Shown: positions 43,456 to 52,088, counted from the first letter of the stretch. The stretch is DNA of 64,000 nt from Phycisphaerales bacterium PN19_bin_20 (GCA_021173225.1 JAJOLK010000005.1:88653-152652), one strand, 5' to 3'. The notes: generated from the letters alone by a model not told the origin. Numbers and translations: made by a program.

Positions 43456-46400
43456 CTACCTCATCGGCGCAATCGTGATCGGTGCCATCCCCTCGGCACT
43501 CAGCCGCCCGCCACGCAAATCCCACTCCAGGGCCCGCGCCCGGATCGGCCCCGAGTGCGCCGCATCCACAAACGTCGCCGGCGTTTCGTCGCTCCCCGCC
43601 GCGCTCAGCACACCATTCGCCGCATCAAACACCACACGCAGCGCCGTCAACTCACGACCCGCGGCCACCTCGCCGCCCGCCCCAGCACCCGCCAGCTCAC
43701 CAGCCCTCACTGCGCCGCGCGCCTCGACCCGCCGCAAGTCTGCCGACAACCCGCCGAGCGCTTCGCCCCCACCCCCACCCCCACCACCACCACCACCTGC
43801 ACCGCTCCGTGGCGTCAGATCCGCGTCAAGCTCGTCGCAGTCCAGCGTCAGGCGTGACTGCGCATCGCTGGGTCGGTGCGTCAACTGCACGCCGCGGCGC
43901 AGCTCCAGACGCCCGATCGCGCGGTCCATCCGCAGCGAGCCCTCCCACGCGAACAAGCTCGTCCCGCGTCCCTGCGCCACAGACCCGCCCGCCAGCAGCG
44001 CCAGCGGCGAACCGCCCGGCGCACTCGCCGTCGCAACACCCGCCTGAGCAGGCTCGCCCGCCTGATCCACCAGCAGCTTGCCCGCGCCCGGCACTTCCAG
44101 CAGACCGCTGACCGCATCCGCCCGCACTTCGGCACCCTGCAGATATACCACCCGCGTCAACGCTCCACCACTACCAGCACCCCCGCCGTCAACACCAACC
44201 GCAAACCGCCGGTGCTCCACGCTCGCGCCCCCGCCACTCTGCCCCTCCGCAGCCAGCACGCGCACGCTCCGCACGCGCCGCTCGCTCGAGCCCGCCGCCC
44301 CCGGCATCAGCGCCAGCTCAAGCCGGTCGCCCTTGATCGTGTTCCGCTCTTCACCACCCACCGCGATGTTCACCTGCGTCCCGCCGCGCGCCTCGATCAC
44401 CCCGGCCTTGTTGTCCATCCGCGCGCTGCCACCCCAAGACGCGCTGACCCGCACCGGCCGCGAGCCGCCACCCGCACCACCCCCACTACCTCCACCACCC
44501 CCGCCACCCCCGTCCGCATCCTGCTGCGCCACGGCACTTAGCGTCCCCGGCGCATCAATCGTCACCACCTCGTCGCGCTGGCTCAGCAGCACGCTCGATG
44601 CCGCCAGCTCAGCCCCCTCGCGCAGCACCCGCGCCGGCGCGCCCGTCAGCCGCGCCGTCTGCGCCACCGGGTCCGCCTCGATCACATCCGCAAACGCCTG
44701 CAAACCCCCAGCGCCAGTCACCATCGCCTGCCCGCCCGGCCCCTCGGCCCGCGCGCCCGTCACCGCCACACGCCCATCGGTTGATCTCGCCGCCGAGAGC
44801 TCCGCCACAATCCGCGGCGCCGTGACCTGCAGCCCGCTCCCGATCGCCACGCCGCGACCGGTCACCTCCACACGCCGCGGCACGTCACGCCCCTGCGCAT
44901 CACGCTCAAGCATCACACGCAGCAAGTCGCCGCTAAGCCGATCGTCAACCTCACCACCAACGCCATCAGCACCGCCAGCATCAACAGCATCACCAGCGCC
45001 CGCTCCGGTCTGCCGACGCGTTGACGCCGACGCGTTGCCCGCCAGCTCAACTTCTTCAACCCGCGGCCCACGCTTGGCACCACCACCACCTTCCATACTT
45101 GCAGGCTCAGCCAGCCGCAGCTTTGCACTCTCAGCTGTTGCCACCAGCGCGCCGGTCTGCGCACGCACCGACCCGCGCGCCTCAATCAGCCGCAGCGAAC
45201 GCCCTACGCGCCCCTCGCCCCCACTCGCGCCCCCACTCGCGCCCCCACGAGCCCCGCCACTCGCCTCGGCCTTCAGCGTCAGCCCCTCGCTCCACGAAAC
45301 CAGCAGTGAGCCCTCGTCCTTGTCGCGGCCACCACCACCAACCTCACCCGCACCAACTTGTTCCGTCAGCGCTGTCAGCTCGCCGGGCCCGATCACCTCA
45401 AACCGTCCACTGCTCGCGTCCAGCTTCGCGCGCGTGCACGTCAGCAGCCCCACGCGCGGCGCGTCAAGCACCACGTTGCTCGCCCGCGTCCCTGTCAGCT
45501 CAAGCACCCGCGTCGTCGCGGCATACTCCACCACCGGGGCCGCCAGCGCCACCGCCTCGCCGCCCGGCCCGCCACGATCCACCACCCGCGCCGGGCCCGC
45601 CGCCCCGCCCGTCAGTCTGATCGCCGCCAAGCTCGGGCCGAACGACTCGGGCACACCCGTCACCGGCGTGATCACCATCCGCCCCGACCACGTCGCCACA
45701 ATCGGCTCCGCCGCCGCACCAGCCGCGCCTGCACCGCCAGCATCGGCATCAGCCGGCGCACCAATACCACCGCTCGCGCCGCCCGGCGCCGCGCCCGCAA
45801 GCTCCACCGGCAGCAAGCCCGCCTCCAGCGGCGCGATGGCGCCCTCCACCAGCCGGTTGTTCTCCGTGGTCAGCCACACCTCGGCCCGCGAGGCCGACAG
45901 CGAAACCCGCGCGCCTTCTCCACTTGTGCCCCCACCGCTCGCGCTACCTCCGCCCGCGCGCGACCCCTGCCTGATCTGCACGTCATCTTCAACCACCGCG
46001 CGGTACACGCGCCGCGCCGGTGCCGCTGCCGATACACCCACGCTCGCGCCAGTCGAAGTTGCCGCCTTTGCAGTACTCGCAGCAGGCCGCGGGCCAGCCT
46101 TGGCCCGACGGCTCTCCTGCGCCAGGCTCTGCACCGCACTGCCGCCAATACCCGGGCGGCCGCCGGGCCAGACCCGGACCCGATCAACCTTGTTGAACTC
46201 CGCCCGCGCGATCCCTTGCGCAACCTGGTCAAAGACCACGCGCGAGCCCACGCCCTCAACCGCGAAGCTCGACGCCTCGGCCACGAACCGGTCCGGCGTG
46301 CTCACCGTTGATTCAGTCGCCTCAAACAGCAGCGTCTGTGCCGTCGCCACCACCGAGGGTGAATCAGCCACCAAATCCACCGCGCGCCCCGGCACCGCGT

Positions 46401-46950
46401 CAAACAGCTCCATCGTCACCCCGCCCTCAAACCGCCCCGCCTCGGGCTCGGTCTTGCCCTGCGGGGTAAAGAACGTCCCGCGCGCTGCCGTCACCAGCGC
46501 CACGCCCCCGTCACGCAAGAACATCAGGCCCCGCGGTTCGGTCACCAAGCTGTTGCCCTGACCCGTCGGACGCAGGTCCTGCCAGCTCATCACCGCGCTG
46601 GTCCGCCCCGGGTCGCTCTGATCTAAAAACGCGATCCGAGACCGCCCCGCGCTGAAGCCCTCTTCAGGCCCGCTGGGCGCGGGCGCTCGCTCTGAAGTGC
46701 CGGCCGCAGCCCCGCCGACACCGCCCACGGCCCCCACGGCCCCCACGCCACCAACATCTTCCACCACTCGCACCGGCACCGGCGCCACTGCCACCGGGCG
46801 GCTGCGTCGCACGATCATCGTCACCGTCAGCCCCAGCATGATCAGCAGCCCAAGCCCGATGGCCGCCAAAAGCCCCGCGCGACGAACATCCCCCGGGCTC
46901 ACCACGCGGGCCCGCGCACCACCTGCCTGACTCTCGGGCTCAAGGGCCAT
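43456..46950 (-). CDS. Giant LptC/LptA-like lipopolysaccharide transport protein
   Basis: A 1164-residue protein with one N-terminal membrane helix at about residues 25-47 (AGLLAAIGLGLLIMLGLTV) and a long periplasmic part. Repeated short beta units (LVTEPRGLMFLRDGGVALVTAARGTFF, GLQVTAPRIVAELS, TIDAPGTLSAV) resemble the LptC/LptA/OstA jellyroll that carries lipopolysaccharide across the periplasm. Gly/Ser/Ala-rich linkers separate them. LptC and LptA are normally about 190 residues, so this looks like a concatenated bridge. It follows kdsC, as in the E. coli kdsC-lptC order. The assignment is by pattern and context. Confidence 0.75.
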   Translation of the reverse strand: MALEPESQAGGARARVVSPGDVRRAGLLAAIGLGLLIMLGLTVTMIVRRSRPVAVAPVPVRVVEDVGGVGAVGAVGGVGGAAAGTSERAPAPSGPEEGFSAGRSRIAFLDQSDPGRTSAVMSWQDLRPTGQGNSLVTEPRGLMFLRDGGVALVTAARGTFFTPQGKTEPEAGRFEGGVTMELFDAVPGRAVDLVADSPSVVATAQTLLFEATESTVSTPDRFVAEASSFAVEGVGSRVVFDQVAQGIARAEFNKVDRVRVWPGGRPGIGGSAVQSLAQESRRAKAGPRPAASTAKAATSTGASVGVSAAAPARRVYRAVVEDDVQIRQGSRAGGGSASGGGTSGEGARVSLSASRAEVWLTTENNRLVEGAIAPLEAGLLPVELAGAAPGGASGGIGAPADADAGGAGAAGAAAEPIVATWSGRMVITPVTGVPESFGPSLAAIRLTGGAAGPARVVDRGGPGGEAVALAAPVVEYAATTRVLELTGTRASNVVLDAPRVGLLTCTRAKLDASSGRFEVIGPGELTALTEQVGAGEVGGGGRDKDEGSLLVSWSEGLTLKAEASGGARGGASGGASGGEGRVGRSLRLIEARGSVRAQTGALVATAESAKLRLAEPASMEGGGGAKRGPRVEEVELAGNASASTRRQTGAGAGDAVDAGGADGVGGEVDDRLSGDLLRVMLERDAQGRDVPRRVEVTGRGVAIGSGLQVTAPRIVAELSAARSTDGRVAVTGARAEGPGGQAMVTGAGGLQAFADVIEADPVAQTARLTGAPARVLREGAELAASSVLLSQRDEVVTIDAPGTLSAVAQQDADGGGGGGGGSGGGAGGGSRPVRVSASWGGSARMDNKAGVIEARGGTQVNIAVGGEERNTIKGDRLELALMPGAAGSSERRVRSVRVLAAEGQSGGGASVEHRRFAVGVDGGGAGSGGALTRVVYLQGAEVRADAVSGLLEVPGAGKLLVDQAGEPAQAGVATASAPGGSPLALLAGGSVAQGRGTSLFAWEGSLRMDRAIGRLELRRGVQLTHRPSDAQSRLTLDCDELDADLTPRSGAGGGGGGGGGGGEALGGLSADLRRVEARGAVRAGELAGAGAGGEVAAGRELTALRVVFDAANGVLSAAGSDETPATFVDAAHSGPIRARALEWDLRGGRLSAEGMAPITIAPMR

Positions 46951-46994
46951 GAACCGCCACTATAAGACTGCCGCAAACGGCGCTGGATCGAGCG

Positions 46995-47092
46995 GGCCGG
47001 GTTTCCAATCGGTCATCCTTTCTGCCTCGCGTGGGGCAGGATTCCATCCTGCCATGCTCTGTGCTGTGCGTAGGGCCGGATTTCAATCAGCC
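46995..47092 (+). repeat. Palindromic repeat array, locus 2 (kdsC / LptC-like gap)
   Basis: Three units with cores at 46995-47014, 47035-47053 and 47074-47092, spaced 39-40 bases. The central core GGCAGGAT-TCC-ATCCTGCC is a perfect 8-3-8 palindrome preceded by CGCGTGG, as at 6.26 kb. The outer cores are decayed. CATCGGGCCA follows the last unit, as it does at locus 1. Confidence 0.85.
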
Positions 47093-47148
47093 ATCGGGCC
47101 ACCGTTCCGAACTTCGTCGCTCAGCGCTCGTGCCCCGCCACTCGCCAC

Positions 47149-47712
47149 TCACGAGCCCATCGCGTCCCGGCTCCCATCCCACAGCTTCACGCCCTCTTCC
47201 AGGCGTCCCATCGCCGCCAGAAGCACCTCGACCGCCTCGCGCACCGCGCCGTGCCCGCCCGCGCGTGCCGTCACCAACCGGCACACGGCCTTGACGCGCG
47301 CGTCAGCGTTCGCCGGGGCCATCGGCACGCCCACACGCCGCAAGATCGGCAAGTCGGGCCAGTCATCGCCCATGTAGGCCACATCCGCCGGCGCGATGCC
47401 CGTCGCTGCGCAGAGTGCCTCAAGGTCACGCCCTTTGTCCTTGCTGCCCTGAACAACGTGCTGCACGCCAAGGTCGGCCAGGCGGTGGCTGATCGCCGGG
47501 CCACGCCGCCCCGTGATCACCGCGCAGACCAGCCCCAGGCGCGTCCAGGTCCGCAGCCCGACCCCGTCGGCGGCGTTGAACCGCTTGCTCTCGCGCCCAT
47601 CGGGGCCGATCACAATCGACGCGTCGGTCAGCACCCCGTCAACGTCCAGCGCGAGCATCTTGACCGCTGGCAGCTTCAGGCCCGCACCCGCAACGTGTGG
47701 TTGGTCGCTCAT
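47149..47712 (-). CDS. kdsC: 3-deoxy-D-manno-octulosonate 8-phosphate phosphatase
   Basis: A 187-residue HAD phosphatase of KDO synthesis. LALDVDGVLTDASIVIG is motif I with both catalytic Asp residues, VCAVITGRRGPAISHR motif II, and VAYMGDDWPDLPIL motif IV. The cap insertion is absent, as in tetrameric KdsC. The start at 47712 gives the family length. It lies upstream of the LptC-like gene, supporting a KDO-containing lipopolysaccharide in this organism. Confidence 0.93.
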   Translation of the reverse strand: MSDQPHVAGAGLKLPAVKMLALDVDGVLTDASIVIGPDGRESKRFNAADGVGLRTWTRLGLVCAVITGRRGPAISHRLADLGVQHVVQGSKDKGRDLEALCAATGIAPADVAYMGDDWPDLPILRRVGVPMAPANADARVKAVCRLVTARAGGHGAVREAVEVLLAAMGRLEEGVKLWDGSRDAMGS

Positions 47713-47927
47713 CGCGCGAGCGTAGCCAAACCGCGCTTGTGCCGCGTGCCAACAGCGCACCAGCGCCAGAGGCCATTAGACCGCGGCTGCCGCGTCCGAC
47801 CGCTGACCCACCCTGTGGTACCACCGAAGGCCTCGGCGTCGATCCTGGCGCAGATACAGATTTGAGCGCACACCCACGGCGTTCTGCGGCTGCTTGGGCA
47901 AGATACGCCTTCGCGCGAGCACCCTGA

Positions 47928-48185
47928 TCACGACTCTGCAGCGGGCTTGCTGGCGCGCGCCTTCCAAGCCTGCGACTGTGCCACGATCTGGTCCGCCTCG
48001 GCCCGGTTCATCACCGGCAGGTTCGTTCGGCCAGTGGCGATCACCACGCGCACGTACGGCTCGCACATCCCGCAGCCCTGGCAGCAGCCCGTGGCGCTCG
48101 ATATCTGGTCAAAGCCCTCGCCGCGCTTGGCGCGTGCGGCGACTTCATCAAAGGGCACGTCTAAACAAATGCAGCGTGTAACCAT
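47928..48185 (-). CDS. BFD-like [2Fe-2S] protein
   Basis: An 85-residue protein related to bacterioferritin-associated ferredoxin domains. CIC near residue 6 and GCCQGCGMCEPYV near residues 33-45 supply the four clustered Cys ligands. The rest is a short helical tail. The start is ATG 48185, with GTG 48194 as an alternative. It lies 90 bases after the pseudopilin gene and is the last gene in line behind the cobalamin riboswitch, so it may deliver electrons in a cobalamin-related step. That is inference, and it could equally be an independent gene. Confidence 0.82.
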   Translation of the reverse strand: MVTRCICLDVPFDEVAARAKRGEGFDQISSATGCCQGCGMCEPYVRVVIATGRTNLPVMNRAEADQIVAQSQAWKARASKPAAES

Positions 48186-48275
48186 GCAACGCACTACGAG
48201 AGATCAGCCAGCGGCGAACGAAGCGGCATGACCAGCAGACTCCGCCTCAGTGCAGGATACCCACGCCGAGTCGCA

Positions 48276-49352
48276 TCAAGGAACGTCGGCGGCAAAGTCA
48301 AACCACGGCGCGGCCCGTTGCGGGCTTGAAGCCGCGGGCCAGCCAAGGCGCATCGCAGGGGTGATTGGCCCGTAGATCGAGGCAGGCACGCTGGCTTGGA
48401 GCGCGAGATTTGGCGCGTGCCCGTCAAGCGCGACGCCCCCGGCCTGCGGCGCGCTGACGCCAGCGTGACGAAAGTGCATGGACGGGTCGGGCGTGTAAGC
48501 CCCACTTGATGGTTGAGCGGATGATTGGGCCGGCGAGGTCAACGGAAGGGCCAATGGCGAGGTCATCGGCGAGGTCGTCGGCGAGGTCATCGGCGACTGG
48601 GGCGGCTCGATGAACGGGTACTCGATCAGCGTGCCGCGCGAGGTGTTGATGGCCGCGTCGGCAAAGGCCAGCGTGCTGGCGGGGCGCAGGAACATCGCGC
48701 TCCGCGCGCCGGACTTATCAGTGATGATCGGGTAGACCCCGTGCGATCGGCGGGCGCGGAGCACGCCGACAAAGGTGTTGTTGTAGCCGTAGCCGCCGCT
48801 GGCGCGCTCGAAGGCCTCGGCGGTGGTCGCGGGGCCGGGGGAGAAGCTGGGGCAGACGCGCGGGCCGCGGAGCGACTCGGTGCTGATGGTGCCCAGGTAC
48901 TCTGAGAGCGGGCCGCCCACGGGCGTGAAGGCCCCGGTGCTGGCCGGGCGCGAGCCGAACCAGCGGGTGCGGTTGGCGAGAAAGTCTGGCGCACCGGGCG
49001 CGTAGAGGGCCTTGTTCTCAAGGGCATACGACTCGATTGCGAGATGAAGCTGGCGCAGGTTGGCCAGGCAGGCGGCGGTGCGGGCCGCCTCGCGCGCGCC
49101 GGCGAGGCCGGGCGCGAGCACGCCCGCAAGCAGCGCGATGATGCCGATGACCACCAGAAGTTCGATGAGTGTGAAAGCGGGGGTCGTGGCCTGCGCGGCC
49201 ACGCGAAGGGGGAAGAGGCGGGTTGCAAGACCCGCGACACGTGAGGCAAAGCCACGGCGGGTGAAAAACCTGCCCGACGCGGAAGCAATAGGCGGGTTGA
49301 AGACCCGCTGACCCAAGGGAGCAACTTGCCGCACATAAGATCGCGGTTGCAT
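48276..49352 (-). CDS. Pseudopilin with long repeat-derived N-terminal extension
   Basis: A 358-residue prepilin-type protein of the planctomycete processing-associated class. [20 protein letters not shown] at about residue 58 is the cleavage site, with Ala instead of Gly at -1, followed by [16 protein letters not shown]. The C-terminal signature is [17 protein letters not shown], a longer spacing than the H-X9-DG form. The 55-residue leader is encoded by three palindromic repeat units. A Ser-Pro-Met-Thr repeat at about residues 253-268 comes from a 12-bp tandem repeat. The start at 49352 has GGAGGAG and overlaps the previous stop by one base (TGATG), so translation is coupled. Confidence 0.82.
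   Translation of the reverse strand: MQPRSYVRQVAPLGQRVFNPPIASASGRFFTRRGFASRVAGLATRLFPLRVAAQATTPAFTLIELLVVIGIIALLAGVLAPGLAGAREAARTAACLANLRQLHLAIESYALENKALYAPGAPDFLANRTRWFGSRPASTGAFTPVGGPLSEYLGTISTESLRGPRVCPSFSPGPATTAEAFERASGGYGYNNTFVGVLRARRSHGVYPIITDKSGARSAMFLRPASTLAFADAAINTSRGTLIEYPFIEPPQSPMTSPTTSPMTSPLALPLTSPAQSSAQPSSGAYTPDPSMHFRHAGVSAPQAGGVALDGHAPNLALQASVPASIYGPITPAMRLGWPAASSPQRAAPWFDFAADVP
48556..48591 (-). repeat. 12-bp tandem repeat x3 inside the pseudopilin gene
   Basis: GGCGAGGTCATC units start at 48556, 48568 and 48580, with decayed copies on both sides. In frame they encode a Ser-Pro-Met/Thr-Thr tetrapeptide, so unit gain or loss would keep the reading frame. Confidence 0.88.
49217..49309 (-). 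repeat. Palindromic repeat array, locus 3 (within coding sequence)
   Basis: Three cores at 49217-49235, 49256-49274 and 49291-49309, spaced 35-39 bases, each able to pair end to end (GCGGGT/ACCCGC, GGCGGGT/ACCTGCC with a G-U pair, and GGCGGGTT/GACCCGCT with G-U pairs). They encode residues of the pseudopilin leader ([20 protein letters not shown]). Confidence 0.8.
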
Positions 49353-50416
49353 CACGGCTCCTCCGCGGGTAAGAGGAACCAGCCCATGAACACGATCAGG
49401 TCGTCGGCGGTGAACTCGCCGTCGGGCCCAAGGCTCTGGCCCGGGCCGGCGATGTCGGCCAGCGGGCGCTGGGCGATAAACCATGAGAGGAACACGATGA
49501 TGTCGTCGGCGGTCCGCTCGCCGTCAGGCCCGAGGCTCTGGCCCGGGCCAGCGATGTCAGCGGGTGAGCGCGGCTGGACGATGGCGACGCCGCCAAGCTC
49601 GGTGCTCGCTTCGCCGAAGCTGACCTGCGCGCTGGAGAGCCCGGATCGCACACGAACAAAGTCGATCTGCGCGAGCTGCACTGTTTGGCGCGTGATCGGA
49701 TCGACGGCCCATGAGAGGTCGATGGCGTCGCCGCCGCCAGAGAACGGCGTGAGCCCTACTGCGAGCGGGTTATCTGGACTGGTGTAGAAGCGGGCGGGGT
49801 CGAGCGCGGGGTTGTCAGACTCGCCGTCGGCATCAAGGTCGCCGAGTAACAGCGTTGGTGTGCAGTCGGCGTAGGCGTAGACGCCCTCGGTTGTTGTGTC
49901 TGGCCCGAGTGGGTTGTCAAGGATCGTCAGCCCGCCGGGCGCGAAGATCGAGGCGGGCAGCAGGGCTTCCAGCAGCGTGGGCGCTGGCGCGCTGAGCAGG
50001 TAGGGCCCGGCGATGACGTAGAACGGGTCGTCCGCGAGTGTATTATTGTTGACGTCGGCGGAGACCTCGATGATGCCGGGCTCAGCCCAGCGGCGCGCGG
50101 GGTTGCCGCCGACGTAGAAGGCGTTGCCAAAGAGGATCAGGTCGAGCGCGCGGGGGTTGCCGGGCGAGGCGGCGCGGTTGCGTACGGGGCGGCCGAAGGC
50201 GAGGGTGATGTTGCCGCCTTCGCGTCCGAGCGTGACGAGCTTGGTGTTGTCTGGCTGCGCGGGGGTGCCGCCGAGGGGCGGGCCGAGCGCGCGGGCGGGG
50301 TCGTTGAATGCGGGGTTAGAGGTGAACTGCCCGGGCTGCGGGTTGTAGCTGACAACGCTGGTGGCGAAGGGTGAGCTGGCGAAGGTGATGGAGGTAAGAA
50401 GACAAAGTAAGAACAT
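49352..50416 (-). CDS. Surface protein with dockerin-like repeats, second gene behind the B12 riboswitch
   Basis: A 354-residue exported protein. The signal [17 protein letters not shown] begins at 50416. The central domain ([76 protein letters not shown]) resembles, from memory, the surface protein encoded beside the BtuG propeller in Bacteroides B12 loci. The end is two near-identical dockerin-like units ([20 protein letters not shown] and [20 protein letters not shown]), but the tail is LPAEEP and lacks the Gly-Cys close. The start codon lies in a palindromic repeat unit. It is the second gene after the riboswitch. Confidence 0.8.
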   Translation of the reverse strand: MFLLCLLTSITFASSPFATSVVSYNPQPGQFTSNPAFNDPARALGPPLGGTPAQPDNTKLVTLGREGGNITLAFGRPVRNRAASPGNPRALDLILFGNAFYVGGNPARRWAEPGIIEVSADVNNNTLADDPFYVIAGPYLLSAPAPTLLEALLPASIFAPGGLTILDNPLGPDTTTEGVYAYADCTPTLLLGDLDADGESDNPALDPARFYTSPDNPLAVGLTPFSGGGDAIDLSWAVDPITRQTVQLAQIDFVRVRSGLSSAQVSFGEASTELGGVAIVQPRSPADIAGPGQSLGPDGERTADDIIVFLSWFIAQRPLADIAGPGQSLGPDGEFTADDLIVFMGWFLLPAEEP

Positions 50417-50512
50417 GGTCAGGTTAAGAACTGGCCTCAGGCGGGGCAAGGGCATGGCAAGATGAGAACCTGCGCCATGGAAGGCAGAGGCATGGCAGGT
50501 TGAAAACCTGCC
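50417..50512 (-). repeat. Palindromic repeat array, locus 4 (B12 operon leader)
   Basis: Three units with cores at 50417-50436, 50456-50476 and 50494-50512, spaced 38-39 bases and each preceded by CAT on the top strand. The core at 50494-50512 is perfect: GGCAGGTT-GAA-AACCTGCC. It occupies the gap between the first two genes behind the cobalamin riboswitch, and the CAT of the last unit (50414-50416) is the start codon of the downstream gene. Confidence 0.88.
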
Positions 50513-50555
50513 CCACGCGGAACAAAGGCTGGAAGGTTGTGCCGGAGCGCGCTGG

Positions 50556-51668
50556 TTATGCACGGCGACGCCTCGCGGCGGTGAGCAGGCCCAGTGAGAG
50601 CAGCGCGGCGGTCGCGGGCGCGGGAATGCTGTAGCGGTATGCGATGCCGCCGGTGGTCACGAGAAGTTCGTCGGTGCTGGGGCTGAAGGCGACGGCGTAG
50701 TTGCGATTACCACCGGCGGGGCTGAGTGTGAGGCGCTGACCGGTGGCGGGGTCGATGGCAAGCACGCCGCTGGCGGGGTCGGTGCTGAAGCGCGAGTCAC
50801 CAACGTAGAGCGTGCCGAGGCGGTCGGTGGCAAGTGGGCTGGCAGAGAACGCGGGCCCGCCTGGTAGCACCGCGGCGGCTGTGTAGTTCATGGATGTGTT
50901 GGTGGAGAGCAGGTCGGTAAGGTTGAAGGCGCGGACGTCGCCTGCGACGAGCCCGGAGCCGGCGAACCCGACACCGGTGTAAACGGTGTTGCCGGTGATC
51001 GCGACGCCGCCGGACGCGCCGCCGATGTTGCTCACGACGCGGATGGCGGTAAGTGGTGTGGTGGCGTCTGTGTATCTGACGCGGCTGAGGAAGGGGACAA
51101 AGTCTGAGCCCGCGCCAGCGACCAGCAGGTTCTGCCCACTCCAGCGCGCGGAGAAATTGCCCAGCGCGAGCGAGGCGGTGCTGGTGGGGGCGGCGGTAGA
51201 GAGTGCGGCTTGATCAACGAAGTGGACGCGGGCGCCGGCGCCGAAGTTGCCGTCGCCGATGGCGATAGTGCCCGTCGGGCTGACGCGGATGAACGAGGGG
51301 CCGAAGGAGGAGACGAGCCCGGCGGGGATGGAGCCGATGGGCGCGTAGGTCGAGGCGTTGCGTGCGGTTTGCTGGAGGATGCTGTTACCGGAAAGGGCGA
51401 TGAGGCGGCCGTCGGGCCCGACGTCCCACACGATGCTTGTGGTTCCTTGCGGGAGCGCGAAGGTGCCGGTGGGCGTGAAGGTGGGGAGCTGGGCCAGCGC
51501 GCTGCTGACGGCGAGCGCGAGCGCGAGGGTGGCGGCCAATGTGGCGGCCAATGTGGGGGCCAATGTGGGGGCCAATGTGGGGGCCAATGTGGGGGCCAAT
51601 GTGGGGACGAGAGGTGGGAGGGATCGGGCGAAGAGGTGTGATCTTGAGAACAATAGAACAGCGGACAT
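50556..51668 (-). CDS. Secreted beta-propeller-like PEP-CTERM protein behind the B12 riboswitch
   Basis: A 370-residue exported protein. The start at 51668 has GAGG upstream. The signal segment contains six LAPT/LAAT repeats from a 12-bp tandem repeat and ends near AVSSALA. The body has repeating strands (SIVWDVGPDGRLIALSG, FIRVSPTGTIAIGDGN, PLATDRLGTLYVGDSRF, VLAIDPATGQRLTL, YAVAFSPSTDELLVTTGG), a YncE/NHL-type propeller pattern. The C-terminus IPAPATAALLSLGLLTAARRRR is a PEP-CTERM-like sorting tail. It is the first gene after a cobalamin riboswitch and so a candidate surface corrinoid binder like BtuG. Binding is inferred, not shown. Confidence 0.83.
   Translation of the reverse strand: MSAVLLFSRSHLFARSLPPLVPTLAPTLAPTLAPTLAPTLAATLAATLALALAVSSALAQLPTFTPTGTFALPQGTTSIVWDVGPDGRLIALSGNSILQQTARNASTYAPIGSIPAGLVSSFGPSFIRVSPTGTIAIGDGNFGAGARVHFVDQAALSTAAPTSTASLALGNFSARWSGQNLLVAGAGSDFVPFLSRVRYTDATTPLTAIRVVSNIGGASGGVAITGNTVYTGVGFAGSGLVAGDVRAFNLTDLLSTNTSMNYTAAAVLPGGPAFSASPLATDRLGTLYVGDSRFSTDPASGVLAIDPATGQRLTLSPAGGNRNYAVAFSPSTDELLVTTGGIAYRYSIPAPATAALLSLGLLTAARRRRA
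51529..51600 (-). repeat. 12-bp tandem repeat x6 in a signal peptide
   Basis: Six units of GTGGCGGCCAAT or GTGGGGGCCAAT start at 51529 and repeat every 12 bases. On the coding (minus) strand each specifies Leu-Ala-Pro/Ala-Thr, forming the hydrophobic core of the propeller protein's signal peptide. The period is a multiple of 3, so the frame survives copy-number change. Confidence 0.95.
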
Positions 51669-51816
51669 AAGAGAACCTCGCGACGGCGTTCCGGTAGCGC
51701 GCGGAACGGAGCCCGATACGGGTGGGCCTTCGCGGGGGAGTGTGTCGGTGCCGGCGCGCAGGACTCTTGCGCGGAAGCTGCCGACGCCCCTGATCGCGAG
51801 GGCGGACGGAGACAAT

Positions 51817-52050
51817 CACTGGCAGGTCTTCCGGCTTGGGGCCTGGCACACCCGGCCTTCCCGCCCCGCGCTGGTGGCGCGGTGCAGTGGCACGCGAGGG
51901 GTGTGCGTCCGGCCCGTTACGGCGGCGCGTCCGCGGTGGACTTGGCTTGCTTGGGCGTTCGGCCTTTGGGGCCTACGGCGTTGGGCTTGCCTTACCACGC
52001 TTCCCTTTTCAGCCCCGCGCCTCAGACGAGCACGCGGGGCACCTGTGACG
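51817..52050 (-). promoter_or_regulatory. Cobalamin riboswitch
   Basis: Read on the minus strand the conserved elements of the B12 aptamer occur in order: ACAGGTGCCCC, GGGGCTGAAAAGGGAAGC (near 52018-52000), GCCGCCGTAACGGG, the GCCACTG box (51891-51885), GCGGGAAGGCC, and the closing AAGCCGGAAGACCTGCC ending at 51821. An optional expanded arm lies between the second and third elements. About 150 bases separate it from the propeller gene start; a GTTCCG/CGGAAC hairpin lies near the ribosome binding site. It should repress the downstream operon when cobalamin is plentiful. No terminator U-run is obvious, so control is probably at translation. Confidence 0.95.
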
Positions 52051-52088
52051 CCGGGAATATAGCCGAGGCCGGGCCGGAAGCAAGTCGC

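Noticed and set aside
44078..46561. 827-codon plus-strand open frame
   Set aside because: Ser/Pro/Ala-rich antisense shadow of the LptC/LptA-like gene caused by high GC.
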